DNA of 64,000 bases. It comes from Albifimbria verrucaria (taxonomy: Eukaryota > Ascomycota > Sordariomycetes > Hypocreales > Stachybotryaceae). Numbering within the stretch: position 1 is the stretch's first letter; every line of letters starts with the position of its first letter. This document shows, piece by piece, positions 31,650 through 43,195 of this stretch. The notes below the pieces were generated by a model, which searched no databases, was not told the DNA's origin, and saw nothing but the letters and a program-made list of their open reading frames with translations. The stretch spans positions 238,370 to 302,369 of the forward strand of contig JAHREC010000015.1 of NCBI GenBank assembly GCA_020081605.1, read 5' to 3'. The translations under genes and the position numbers were made by a program.

Positions 31650-32790
31650 GGCGTATCATCGGCCTGACAAACGTCGCAGGCAAGATCGAATGGCCTTTTC
31701 TATACGACTAATGGTAAGCCTCATCCTAGGATACCTCAAGAGCCATTCCCGTCGCTGGGCGTACCCTCTTTCTGTATTTGATCTCTCTGGGATCGTAGCC
31801 ATGCTTCGCTGTAGGTTGAGGTTCTGGCTGAACTGTGCGTTCTTGCTGCTTCTGGAGAGCGACAATCTTATCTAAGTTAAATAGGATACTCCCGGACAGG
31901 TTGGACATGATTTCTAGTCTGGTCTCCTCATTATGTACCGTATTCAACGAAATTCTGGAGTAATCAGGGAAAGATTCAGCAAAGCAAGCGAGGTCTTCAA
32001 TATTGTGCCTGATCTAGTGATGATACGCAGGTCGAGTTAGCTGAAGTGAACCATGATATACTGCAGCAAGTAGATCTCAATTAGTCAGCATCGTACCTCT
32101 TCCCAGATTTCTGCTTGTAGCATTGCATTCAAGGAGAATTCGTGCATCCCGCGAGCGTCGCAATCCACCTTCAGACCCTCGATGGGGCTGACGCTTGGAA
32201 TTCGTATATTGGTCGACATAGATATGCCTTGAAGATAATCCCAGATATCTCCTGGGCAGTAAATCTCGCCGGCGCACTGCAATAAAGGTGCTATGTGAAC
32301 ACGTAACTTGCTGTGTCAAGTCTCTAGAATGTGGTGCAGCCTGAGCATGACGGTGACGAGAATGACATTGATGACATGGGTAATAACGTTGAGATCATGC
32401 AGTGCGATGGCAAGATGCAGCGTATAATAAGGAGGTGAGGAGGTGACAAATATGCGGATTGGCAGAAACTCTCAGGGCTCTGAAAATAAATTAGAAAGAG
32501 TCCAAGTGGAATGTTATGACGTAATGATTGTATCCACAAGACCCTGAATCCAAGTGACACTAGCGTACCGTCATAAGGACGTAGATCCTTACTGAAAGTG
32601 CCAAGCTTTCCCTGGCACGCAACAAGAGGGTGTTCCTCATGGCCAAGACAAATACAAAGCAACGGAGCAAATACAAAGCTTCGGAGCGGGGCTATACGGA
32701 TTAATTCCTGGAGCGAGCCTCGGCTGCTTCCGTAATCCGCGACTACAACCAAGGAAAGAAATGAGCTGGAATTGAGAGCATTCATCAATT
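31650..32790 (-). pseudogene. NACHT-type NTPase relic
   Basis: On the minus strand SIIIDECSQ resembles the Walker B block (VIIDALDEC) of fungal NACHT proteins, followed by LGTFSKDLRPYD. With an intron beginning GTACGCTAGT at about 32,567 the frame continues EFLPIRIFVTSSPP, the sensor-like IRIxVTS block that follows Walker B in these NTPases. Further down are DIWDLQG-like and EETRLEIMSNLSGSI stretches in several frames. Walker A is not visible. The gene is truncated and scattered over frames. Confidence 0.45.
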
Positions 32791-33110
32791 ATGATGGAGA
32801 AGTCTGCTTTCGCACACACAACATTATTCCCTACAGAAATTTTAGGAAAAGGGTAATGGAACAGCCTCTGGGTTCACGTCTGATCAGGCTGGTAGATTTA
32901 AGACAAGAACATTCAATGGAGGAGCGTGAGAGCAGCCGGAGGAGTAATCAGAGTCGCTCAAGCTCCACCAAGGTCGGGATTCTTAAGGCCCGGTCCACGT
33001 CCGGGATAATACAGAGTTCTCGACTCTCTAAACGGAGTCGTGCTCCCGAAGTTATCGTATCTTATGCTTGCACTGAATGTCGCAAAAAGCGCGCAAACGT
33101 AATCAACTGA
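32772..33110 (+). pseudogene. Zn2Cys6 finger fragment
   Basis: A Ser/Arg-rich N-terminus leads to VIVSYACTECRKKRAN, the first half of a Zn2Cys6 cluster (CxxCRKKR). The third cysteine is absent: the frame reads V-I-N-stop. A GTAATC directly after RAN stands where these genes usually have an intron, but no following exon with C-x-G-xxP-xxxC is found within 300 bases. I take it as a 5' fragment of a lost regulator. Confidence 0.55.
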
Positions 33111-33906
33111 GCAATGGTCGTAATCTGGATCGAGACTTCCATAGAGAACATAAGTATAGGCCCGGCACCCCATCAGTGACAGCGTCAGGAATATCGTCAA
33201 CAAAGCTCGTCCACCTACTTCCGTCATGTGTTGTTAATCTCCCTTTGAGCATTGCGATCTGCTCTTTGCGCTAGCTCTAGAAGTCAAAGCATCTCTCCCC
33301 ACTGCCTGGGCTTGTAAGTGTAGATTTCAAACGTTGCGATTCGCGACTTTGATTTTATGGCATAAATGTTGGGAAATCCAGGTCTGTGACATTTTGATGC
33401 GATACTCGAGCCGGCCTACAATGCTGATGAAGTCTGAGTTGATTTCAGGCAGGATATTTGGCGGAGGAAAGCAGCGTAAGCACAAAGCTGAGTCACACGA
33501 AGGAAGAGCCACAGAGTGAGCGACTCGACAGTGTTCGGCGGAGATTCCGTAGCGATTCGGCTACAATCTGAGGGTGCAATATCATGTACGTGTTTGTTGG
33601 TAGGTTCTTGAAAAAATTCTTGCAGACAACTGCTAGGGTCGCGATACCGTAGCAATGTTTCGCATTACTGGAGGCGGGTCGCTATAGTGCTTGTTTGAGA
33701 CGTATTGGCGGTGCTCTTCCTTATAGCTAGATGCTTTTCGATCTCAGAAATAGAAGTGTCACAGAAGGATCCGCTAGTAGCGCAGTTGACCTAGCAATGC
33801 AAAGACCGATTATCATGGGGATATATGTGCTCATGGAGAGCAAAAGCCCGGAGCATCATTGGGGAGAATGTTCTGAGCATAAGTAGGAGAATTTAAATGG
33901 GTAGAC

Positions 33907-34300
33907 TCACTCAATTTCAAAGTATGGGCCAAGCTGGATGCTAGGGAATCCATATTCAGTAGTAGGCAGCCCTGAATGTTTGCAAGTCAAGACAGTCTTT
34001 CCAACAATACGCGGAAACAGCAATCTATGTGAGATGCAAGGAAGCGCAACGCTTACTTGGAGCTGTAGGCGAAAGGTAAGACATAATGACGTGTTCAGGC
34101 ACCGTCGTTTTGACGCGAGCGGAAATGTGCATTTTCGTCCCATGGTTGGTCGAGTAACTTCTGGTCATCCAATAGGACGAGACGACGGGTGAGACTTGCT
34201 TTTGCTGGTTTCGTACGCCTGCATCTGTCTCGGGCTGAGAAACTATATGCACCCGCGATTGGAGAAGATGTAGACAATCTGTTTCGGAGTTACGCATGGC
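33907..34300 (-). repeat. Dispersed segment A, copy 1
   Basis: Read on the minus strand this matches 44,890-45,265 on the plus strand: TCTCGTCCTATTGGAT, AACCATGGGACGAAAATGCA versus AATCATGGGACAAAATTGCA, TTGGAAAGACTG, ATTCAGGGCTGCCTACTA, ATATGGATTCCC. Both copies carry protein-like remnants (NHGTKMHISAR versus NHGTKLHISAR), so a decayed gene is the likely source. Family unknown. Confidence 0.7.
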
Positions 34301-34615
34301 CTGAATACGTGATGTAAGGTTCGAAAAGGTGTCCCTGTATACGAGACACCGATAAGGGAAGCCATGTTTAGGCCGATACCCAAGCCCTGCATGGCCGGCT
34401 AACCAGCACCCTTCTCACAAATGGGAGTATGGAGATGTTAGCAATGCAAAGGAAGAGTGGTATCGTAGTGGATTGCGTTACGGGGCTAGATTCAGCCACA
34501 TGCGGCATGTAACGATGATTGACAAGGAGGATACTGTGATGTGGCTGGTTGCGCCTTACAGTTGGATATAGCTATGTAGTGGGAATGGGTGGGTCTGTCA
34601 CTTGTGCTCAATGGA

Positions 34616-34624
34616 TATAAAAAG
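34616..34624 (+). promoter_or_regulatory. TATA box of the small gene at 34.7 kb
   Basis: TATAAAAAG stands about 125 bases before the ATG at 34,741, followed by a pyrimidine- and CA-rich leader. Confidence 0.6.
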
Positions 34625-34740
34625 CCGGTTCGTCTCCCATCAAAGCGCTCATAATTCACATACACCATTGTCGGCTTCCATTCATCTTTCTACTCTCTTC
34701 AGCACTACCAAGCATTCATCAGAACCCTTTCGCTCAGAAA

Positions 34741-35128
34741 ATGTAATCATCCCCAGCTATGAGCCCTGAATGAATAAGCTAAACTAATATATGTAAGAAC
34801 GTTATATCTTCCAATGGCTTTTTCGATGTCGCCTATAGGCTCAGGTAAGCCAATGTGGATCATACTCCATTGTGGGCCGCGGCATCCCCAACAACTACAT
34901 TGACAACCTCACCTTCCCCAAGGCCTTGACCGATAAGGAGGTATTGGTACTGTATCGTTACTGAAGACAAAGATCTCGGAGCCAAAAAGACGTATCCCAT
35001 CCAGTCCGATAGCTCTCGGAGGATCAAATTCCTCAAGTGGAACTCAAGCTACGGTGTCGGTGACACGATCACCATCGAGGTCTACAATATTAGCCCGACC
35101 GCCAACAGCTTGTCCCTCACTGCTTAGT
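34741..35128 (+). pseudogene. Small protein gene, about 95 residues, start and frame damaged
   Basis: A good promoter and leader end in ATG followed at once by TAA. If an intron starts at the GTAATC that overlaps this ATG and ends at CTATAG (34,848), the next exon reads AQVSQCGSYSIVGRGIPNNY and DNLTFPKALTDKE. After a one-base shift at about 34,941 it continues YWYCIVTEDKDLGAKKTYPI and GVGDTITIEVYNI, then ends SLSLTA. The start codon lacks one G for correct splicing. The protein is small, strand-rich and without a signal peptide. I do not know the family. Confidence 0.5.
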
Positions 35129-35664
35129 GGAAGTAAGCTTGGAAGTTTGGTCATGTTTGCTCTCTCGTACGACACCGCGAGGATTCTCATTTGGCTCCTA
35201 ACAGATGAGATGGGCAAGTGACGCGGGGAATATGTTACGATGAATTTAGCCAACTTTATGTTATGGTGCGATGAAATGTCTTGCAAGCCTATGACTCTTA
35301 TTAGTCGAGCGCCATTTCATCCTTTGGGATATACACACTCTTAGATAGAGGAGACAAAGTCCAAGACATTAAAATCTGCAGCAAATATCTCGTCGTAGCA
35401 AGCTGAATATTGCTTGATCCCTATTTCACGACCCGCACTCGTCTCGCAATTCGCTTACTATATTACATACCAACCCCATTAATGTAGAACGTTCTTGGCA
35501 ACGGCTCCATTGCTGATTATTAGGGGTTAGAAACGGCTCTGCCCCGCTGAGATCAGAACCACAAAGCTGCTGTCTACCGTGTACATCGAGAACAGCTCTA
35601 TTCGATACAACATCGGCTCCGCGCTGCCCTTGAGAGGAGTGCTATTGATCCGCTGTTGATATAC

Positions 35665-35892
35665 TAGGCTTTCTGGTCACCGCTACAGAAGACCAAAAGG
35701 GCGAGCCGAGAGTCATCATAGTTACTTCGTCGGTCAGCGGTGTCGGCTCTTGGGAGCCCATGCCGGGCGGCACTTACGGCCCAGCATGGGGACGTGTGCG
35801 CTCGTTTGGTCAATGTGAAGTCCAAGCAAGGTGCGTTTTACGCGTCGCTCAAACCTGGAGAGGAGCTGGATGACCTCTTTGCTGCTGGGTGA
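35665..35892 (+). pseudogene. Short-chain dehydrogenase fragment
   Basis: EPRVIIVTSSVSGVGS followed by MPGGTYGPA resembles the strand-5/catalytic region of fungal short-chain dehydrogenases, with SS(x)xG and the YxxxK region present as YGPA but its lysine lost. After a frame shift the stretch ends NVKSKQGAFYASLKPGEELD and a stop at 35,892. The Rossmann GxxxGxG part is not found upstream. Tentative. Confidence 0.4.
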
Positions 35893-36222
35893 CCACTTGA
35901 AGATTAAAAGGTAGGCAACACATCGCGCATGTGACCGGGGCAGGGGCCGAGCTTTTTCTTTAGTCGCTCAAGCTCGGCGATGCAGTAGCGAATTGAACCG
36001 AGGAGCCCTTAGAATATGAGGAGCGACTGGGCGTTAGAATCTTTCATTAGGCGCTGTGAGGCGTGCAGAGCAGTCCCGAGATGGTCGACTTGGGTGTGGA
36101 GATGTTTCAAGCTGCTCGACCACTGGCAACCCCTTGGACTGCTGGACGCACAGCGTAACGATAGCGATGATGTTGGTAGCGACCCCGAATCCTTCCATGG
36201 CGGTTGTAGCTGCACTTATCAA
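35890..36222 (-). pseudogene. N-terminal domain of a fungal NLR-type protein, relic
   Basis: The minus-strand start MEGFGVATNIIAIVTL and the helices SSLKHLHTQVDHLG, GLLGSIRYCIAELERLKKKL match the helical N-terminal domain that precedes NACHT or ankyrin/WD40 parts in many fungal receptors. The frame changes after about 22 residues and no NACHT domain follows. Only this domain survives. Confidence 0.5.
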
Positions 36223-36600
36223 ATTTGATGGCCTAAAGCCCTGAACTGTGTCATATGAATGCGCGTAAAGTTTGAATACTACTCATTTCCATGCTACGCT
36301 ACTAGCTGCATTACAGGGGAAGGCGGGATGCCTTCGGCAACCTACTTGGCTGCAGCTGACCCATCATTCTGGTTTCCTGGCCCCACCACATTTTGGTAAC
36401 AACCAAGCCACGCCGGCGCTTTTACCTGGTTTGACCCAACCATGGCTGCCAACTGACTTTGAAACGGTATAATACTTGCTGTGAATAACGCTATTCTGCT
36501 ACTCGCTTTCCTGGATTTTGAATCTCACTGGCTATTCAGAAAGTCGACAAATAGTAACGATCCTACCTTCTCCTACCTCATACTTTCAGACCGTATTAGC

Positions 36601-37167
36601 ATGGGTTCCACCGCAGATACTTCCTATTCTCTGAAGGGACATACCCCAAGAACCCAAGGACCCGGTACTGGGAGATCCCACGTCCCCTACCGGGATATAC
36701 AGGACGCTAAGGACGGTCCTGCACGATTTGCGCTGCCTGGATTATCGCGCACGGGGTAAAATAGAGGAGCAGCTGGATGCCATCAAGGCCAGCCTGATGG
36801 TATGTGTTGAAACGCATTAACGCACTCTGTGGAAATCATCCAAAGAACGACTTGACAATGCATTTTACACAACCTAGAGTATAGTCATAGAAGGCACGAA
36901 TACACTGTAAAGAAAGAGTTTGCGTTGTATCCAGCAACTGTCATGAAGCGAGAATAAAAGAATAATCTTCTCGCAGGTTCTCACAGGGCATCGAGCTCAC
37001 CGGTTTACACACAGGAGGGTATAATGAAACTTCCTCATTATCAGCTGTTAGAGAATCTTGACGCTCCAGTCGCCCCCAAGAAAAAGCACCGGTGGTTTTC
37101 TGAGACGTTGGAGGAATACCCTAACCCGCCTGTTTGTGGATGTCATTCTTCCATGGGAAGTGGCTAG
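36601..37167 (+). pseudogene. Decayed paralogue of the 134-residue gene at 42.7 kb
   Basis: It starts MGSTADTSYSLKGHTP (compare MGSTMDTSYRLTGG). After a one-base shift near 36,715 it reads VLHDLRCLDY and EEQLDAIKASLM before a GTATGT donor at the same place as in the 42.7-kb gene. A later open frame (SSPVYTQEGIMKLPHYQLLE, ending HSSMGSG at 37,167) may be its second exon but has no similarity to the second exon of the paralogue. Confidence 0.6.
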
Positions 37168-37736
37168 AGGAACGACACCAACACTATCTCAATATATTCA
37201 CAGTTAGCCATTGATAGTTCGGACAATGAAACTGTTCAAGATAATCACTGTTAACGATAACCTTTTTAAAACACAAGTAAAGCATCAAGCGATAAAGCAT
37301 TGTATCAGAGGGCGTGCACTAAGTTGCTGCGATTGTGCCTCCGAAGAGACGGGTGGACAATGCCATCTCGGTCTAATCGAAAAGTCCACTGCACTCTATC
37401 TTACGGGTACTGGGCACAGTTTTTTCTGGAAAGGGCTGTCATAATGTATTTTGTATCTTCAGATTCGAGCATACTTATGAGTTTTTTGCATGCAGGCGGG
37501 AAAATGGGATCATTCCGTGGATTTATGTAGTCTCGATGGCGATGCTCGTCAAAGCCCACGTCTACATCACGAAAAAAGCTTGGAGCGTAGAACTGATCTG
37601 GCCGCCCCTGGGTCCAACGCGATTGGCCAGAAATTTCCATGATGAGTCCTCTTGAATATTTTCTAATGCTGGCTCGTGATATGTGAGTTTATCGTGCCAT
37701 GATAAGAGGGAGTTGTGCCACTTGAGATGCGTCGTC

Positions 37737-38200
37737 TCATTTAGTACATCCGGTTCTTATTATCTCTGCTAACGCTGCTTTTATGTCAGTGCGCGGCAGC
37801 TTGGTCGTGTCTTTTGTCGGGCTTCTCGATGAGGCGCTTGACCTTAGCGCGGAGGGCGTCATATTCGAGCAGCTTGCGCGAGCGTTTCTTGATGCATTCG
37901 TCGACATCTGGGAAGTAGACGCAGAATCGACTGATGGATTCGAGTACGGTGATTGAGTAAGGGCCATTGAGTGTTTTGCTCGACTCGGCATCAAGGTCCT
38001 CCGCCCCCAATTCGCCGTAAAATGCGTCAATCGTCTCTGCAATCCGCATTTGCGACACCATCATCGCTGTTGCAAGTATTCGTCGATAAGAGGTTTTGGA
38101 GTGATAGGGCTGGCTGCATACGCCTCATAGTGAGTCTAGGTATTCTCTTAACGCAACGAAGCGGTATCCGTTGTATTGAACCGCCGATGAAATCCAGGCC
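37737..38200 (-). pseudogene. RVS161-like BAR protein fragment
   Basis: SQMRIAETIDAFYGELGAED, then SITVLESISRFCVYFPDVDE and CIKKRSRKLLEYDALRAKVK, follow the central part of fungal RVS161-type BAR proteins, which bend membranes at endocytic sites. Compared with the usual order, about ten residues are missing after FYG. One frame shift lies at a run of four T (37,812-37,815); after it KLPRTD continues the family. The N-terminal helix is unreadable upstream of 38,070 and the C-terminal helix is lost. It is a truncated extra copy, not the housekeeping gene. Confidence 0.75.
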
Positions 38201-38209
38201 ATGAAGACT

Positions 38210-39470
38210 TTTCTCCCTGGGGCAGCGGAGGGAATGTTTACCTCTCCTAACCTCGTAGTCTCGATTGTTTGTTTTTCCCGCATGTCTCACAAGGACCACA
38301 CTTGGACATGTTCCATCACTGACGTTCATGAACGGGCGTGGCAAGCGGATATCAAGGAACATAATGCAGCATCAATCAGTTGCATTGTCGTGGAAGATGA
38401 GCTGGAACGGGAATTTGGTGTCGTGAGAAGGTCCCCATAGGAGTGCGGTCTTCGTAGGCACAACGGTATCAGAGCACTAACAACAATCGGTCATAGAACA
38501 ATTACCCCTCAGCATTCTTAGGTTTTTGTCATCGACATTGGTCGACCGAAGGGCCCTTACATGCTCTCGCAAATATCCCGGCGACACCGAGAAACACTTG
38601 AGGATGAGGTCTCTAAGGTGTCGCAAGAGCTGTGGCTGCGCTGGAGGAGGAATGGAGCATGAACTTTTAGAAATGACAAATCAAGGATAACTTCCATGAT
38701 TTGACGTATGCCATCTCCTTAGATAATTGCGCTACCCTCACAAAGCGATGAGATCATTTCGTAAGCACACCATCCTATTGAAGCATGAACTTTGCCCCCG
38801 TTGAGCAAATTAGAGACCGTGACTGCCATGGCCTTGCTCACCGCTATAGCGACGAATGAATACTTCCCAAAATTCCACGTCATTCATGCTAAAGTCACAT
38901 CAAGGTTTCATCCATGGCCAGGCCAGGGAGCTCTCGCCTCCTAGACTAGATAGAGACTGAGGTCTGCTGGGGTTATACATACGGCGTAAACAAAGAGAAA
39001 ATGGCGAGGGTCTAGCCTTCCAAGAGTATCGTAAGTCGAGTACATTTTTGTGTCTCATGTTGGGAGTACGGCTGTGAGTCAGAATGTCTAAGGGCACGGG
39101 TATAACCAACAAAATCATGCGATTACCCCATCGCAGTCAGATGACACGGTCTCAAACGTGACAGACCTTAAGACACTCTTGTCGGAAATGATGTCTCAGT
39201 AAGATTTTGTCTTTACGACGAGTTCAGAGGTGTGACTAAGACTGAGCTGAGGACTAATCAGAGCAGGGCTTCCTGGCAGTCTTGTACCTTGTACCACAAT
39301 AGCCTCGTGCTGATGTGCCTCAAAAAGACGTTATTGGGGTTACTGTCGGCCAAGGCATGTCTTATACGATAGAGGGCAATGGATGATAGATCCTGTTATC
39401 GGAGGTGGGGCAAGGGGCTTTGGTGATCAGCCATCCCTTCACGTCTGGGACGTGCTGCTAGTCCAAATGC
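38210..39470. other. Stretch without a recognisable gene
   Basis: An 80-codon frame (38,201-38,440) ends the region next to the BAR relic but shows no motif. The part from about 39,200 may belong to the 5' half of the pogo-like element, though no transposase block is readable there. Confidence 0.35.
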
Positions 39471-39471
39471 G

Positions 39472-40299
39472 TTGGTTCCAGTTGAAGTTGAAGAAAACAC
39501 TCAAGATTACTGCAAGGTGAATAAGATCATTACGCCATGTATGCCACCTCATTCATCTCATTTACTTCAGCCGCTTGATTTGGGTTGCTTTGGGCCGCTA
39601 AAACAAGCTTATGGTCGAAAAATTGAGCAGTTGATTGAATGCTCTATTACACAAATCTCAAAGACCGAGTTATTACCTGCCTTCCACGCCGCATATCAAG
39701 CCACTATGACAAAAACAATATCCAGGGAGGCTTTAGAGGGGCCAGGCTTGTTCCTCTTGATGCTAGCCTTGTGATCTCGAGGCTTGATATCCAATTACGA
39801 ACTCCAACGCCTCCTTTAGGTGAGCCAGACCTTCCGGCCCCTTGGACTTCAAAGACGCCAAAGACAGTCAGGGAAACTGAATGTCAATCTGAATATCTAA
39901 GAAGACGAATTGAGAGACATCATAGTAGCTCTCCGGAATCAATTAGCGAGGCTTTGTAGTCAATGACCAAGGGTTTAAAGGGAACAATGCATGATATGGC
40001 ATTACTTAGGGCTGAGGTCCGGGATCTTCGAGAGGCAAATGAGATACTAAGCCGGCGCCGCAGAGGAAAAAAAGAAACGCCTACGCAATGGAGGGACGAT
40101 GACTGTAGAGGAAGTTCAGGCATCAATCGATCAAAAGGATGTGAATATGCAGAGAGTGGCCGAATCGTCGAGGAGAGGTGGTCAAGGAAGATCAGCGCAA
40201 CCGAGGGAAAGACGCTGTGGCATTTGCGGCAAGCCCCGGCATAATGTAAGAACATGTAACGTAGATATTCCAGCCTCTGGAGATGAGCGTAACAGTTAG
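39472..40299 (+). mobile_element. Pogo/Fot-like DNA transposon, 3' half of transposase
   Basis: CMPPHSSHLLQPLDLGCFGP with KQAYGRKIE following is the end of the DDE_1 catalytic domain. A frame shift at about 39,715 leads to the family's NIQGGFRGARLVPLD and LRTPTPP. Later come coiled-coil residues and the terminal zinc knuckle RRCGICGKPRHNVRTC. The helix-turn-helix N-terminus and the first catalytic acids are missing. At least three frame changes make it inactive. A second copy of the last 59 residues stands at 52,829-53,008. Confidence 0.85.
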
Positions 40300-40499
40300 T
40301 TCTAAATGATCGAATGGTCTGTTGTGTTTTTATTGAAGTTCCTATGCAGAGGGTTAGGTTTTGTGCCCCACTCGCTATACAGCAAGCAACCAGGCCTCCA
40401 ACATAAACCTATACCAAAGTATCCGTGTTAGCAACAAAAGCTTACGAGAACCTCCCAACCATACCAAGGAATGCAATCAAAAACGAAGAAAGACTACTG

Positions 40500-41010
40500 G
40501 AGAGCTCATGACCGCTCCGCCTAACGCGCAGCTGTCAACACACAAGATGGTGGTCATAGATTCGAGAAGACCAATGAGGATAGCCAATCCAGATATCGAC
40601 GCCAACGTCAATGTCACATCCTCGAACGAAATCACATCGCGGCGGCAAAGTGTCGCCGGCGCAAGCGAAAAGAAGCCACAGTCCCTGCATCCCGTGAGGA
40701 GACCCTCAAATGCATGAATCAATACCTATCGACGTGCTGCGACTCTTTAGCAGCCGAAATCCATCATCTCAAAACAGAAATACTCCGTCATACCAACTGT
40801 AATTGTCTCTTGATACAACAATACATCGCTGGTGAAGCAAGACGTTGTGTTAATAGGATGGCTAAGGTATGCGCACCCATCCATAATGCAAACGTCGCTG
40901 CAAGTCTGGCGCAGAGGAGGCATAATAGCTTGTACGGTGATGGACCGAGGAATTTTGAAAATCTTGCGTGGGATGATTTCACCAATATTTGGATGAACGA
41001 GTGCCAATAG
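40500..41010 (+). pseudogene. bZIP transcription factor relic
   Basis: ERNHIAAAKCRRRKRKEA is a bZIP basic region (N-x2-A-A-x2-C-R of the ATF/CREB type), and the following helix (LAAEIHHLKTEILRH) carries the leucine-zipper spacing. NCNCLLIQQYIAGEARR after it matches the region behind the zipper in fungal stress-type bZIP proteins. The frame ends at 41,010. Upstream it is open only to about 40,520 and has no ATG. It starts within 250 bases of the pogo-like element. Confidence 0.7.
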
Positions 41011-42714
41011 TTATACAGAGAGACCACAATCACGTATCAGGATGACCAAGTCCTGGAGGTATGGGACGCTCAGGTGCTGGAGAATAGTAACATCATAACA
41101 CGGGCATTATGCAAATGTATCCATCACTTTTCTGATCCGGTGCAAGGCAATAATAAAAAATGTAGCGAGTAGGAGCTGGACATTATAACTACAAATATGG
41201 AAGAGAAACAACATTCTTGAAGAATAGATGATTAAGCAACAGAGCACTAAATCATCTATAACACATCCTCTGATACTCAACATAACAAAGGCTCCTGTTC
41301 AAAATACAAGACGGACATTCAATGCAGAGCGAGTGCTATAACGCAGGACCAATGTAGATACCAAGACGTACTTGACCGTTGGATACAGCAATGACGTCGG
41401 TCTTACCCCTGATAAGCTAAATTACACCTTGATCTATAGACCTTGTGAAGAACGTTACGGATGGTATACTCTCCTGGAGTAGGAGATTGCTAGTCAGTTC
41501 AAATCTGGTTAACGCAGGACCCAATGCAACCATATCTCGATCTTATCAGCCTCCAGTAGTGTTATCTGCATCAGAGAATTGCCATTGTAGAATACATAAC
41601 TGTATCTGATGACGCGGCGGCTAAAATAACAAGTGAACAAGGCAGTTCGACCACATGTGCATCGGCTTGTAATTGGAGGAAGATAACGCAGCAAGTCTTT
41701 CTGCTCGAGGCAACTTCTTTGAGGTTGGGTGAGTCATTTATCTTAGGTGAGGTGTATCTCCTTGAATATATGAAGGCTACATCCAGGTATGGCTCCACAA
41801 CATCTTAGCAAGCATCCAGTACATAAAGTAACTTAAGAAAAGCTATCATCGCTGATCAGGTAGGTTCATATTTGTAGTAATTAAAATAGCTCATAGCATA
41901 TGTACTCTACTTCATGCCGGTGCTTCTATCACTAGGCAATCTTTTAGCCAAGCAATGACATTGATATTTTTCCAGCTCTAATCGGACCAGGCTCATACTC
42001 GATACTTAATTGCAGCCTTCGTCCACCTAGGAGATAGTTGCAGCTTCTACCTATTGGTCTTGGGGCTTTAGTCGATTGATAACTGTGGTGAACTAGTCTT
42101 TCAAATGGTAAGAAGTGCTAAAGTTCACCTGAAATCCACAGGGTAAGCTGTTTACTGTGGTAAGTATGATTTGCAAAGTAGCAGTGTCGTGTTATTAACC
42201 TTTGTCTGCGCTTTCCCTTACACATTCGTGCGTTAGTCTGACTCAGTTGAGACAGCAACGGCACTCCCATCCACCTCATTTCACATTCCGCAGTCTACTG
42301 GTACAATCTAGGCCGCTAGTGGCGTGGATGAGCGCAGACATCATCCACATTTCAACCACACACCGATGCTGTTATGATGCAATAGGTAAGTGAAGACGGC
42401 ACCCATGGAACGCTTCTAGCATTAGTATGAGCCGTATACATCTCATCTCCGAGCCTACCCCAAGTGGTTCAGCAGGCCAACATATGCGGTCAGGGCTTAA
42501 GACAAGCCCATCATTTCGCCCTAATGCCATGGGAATTTTATTGTGGCACGCTGTGTTGCACATTCTAACGAATTGGTTTCAAAACAACTGCTATAAGAAG
42601 CCTACCGCGTCTTATGATCTTTCTTAGATTACGACTTGCCCCAGATGATTACTGTAGCCACTGAACGGCAGAAAGTTTTTGAGCTTCCTACCTCATTCCT
42701 GAATCCATTGCGGT
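41011..42714. other. AT-rich stretch without a gene
   Basis: Only short frames occur. Nothing resembles a known domain, repeat or promoter, apart from a pyrimidine-rich leader just before the ATG at 42,715. Confidence 0.4.
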
Positions 42715-43195
42715 ATGGGTTCTACCATGGATACTTCCTACCGTCTTACGGGAGGATGCCAGAGAGAATCTAAGGCAGCAACACACAAGGTCGCGATGCC
42801 ACATACTGTGATGGACAAGACATTGGTGGACATACTGCATGAGTTGCGCGCCCTGGATCGCTATATGCGCGTCAAAGTGCAGGAACAGCTGGGTGCCATC
42901 GAGACCAGCCTCATCGTACGTATGGAAGTCTGCTGAAGCTTGTTATGTCAGAAGTAAGAACACCTGACAATATGTGTTCCATCTTCTATAGTATTTAGAG
43001 GACAAGAATCCGACTACAAACGAACCGTATGCTACTGTCGGTAGCTGTTATGCAGCAGGAATTGATCAGCAGTTGCCCCGCACAAAGGAAAATATCGGCT
43101 CGGCTATGCCGTTACCAAGCCTAGAGTCCGTAAATGAGAAGGGGTTATTACTGGTTCAAGTAACTCCTTCATTAACTTTTGGTTCGAAAACATAA
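42715..43195 (+). CDS. Two-exon gene, 134 residues, unrecognised
   Basis: Exons 42,715-42,915 and 42,992-43,195 (intron GTACGT...TATAG, 76 bases) join to 405 bases, 135 codons with the stop, and no internal stop. The protein starts MGSTMDTSYRLTGG, has a central amphipathic helix (LVDILHELRALDRYMRVKVQ then EQLGAIETSLI) and a polar C-terminal half ending VTPSLTFGSKT. There is no signal peptide or membrane segment. A decayed paralogue lies 6 kb upstream with the donor at the same place, so this is a small family in this genome. The function is unknown. Confidence 0.65.
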
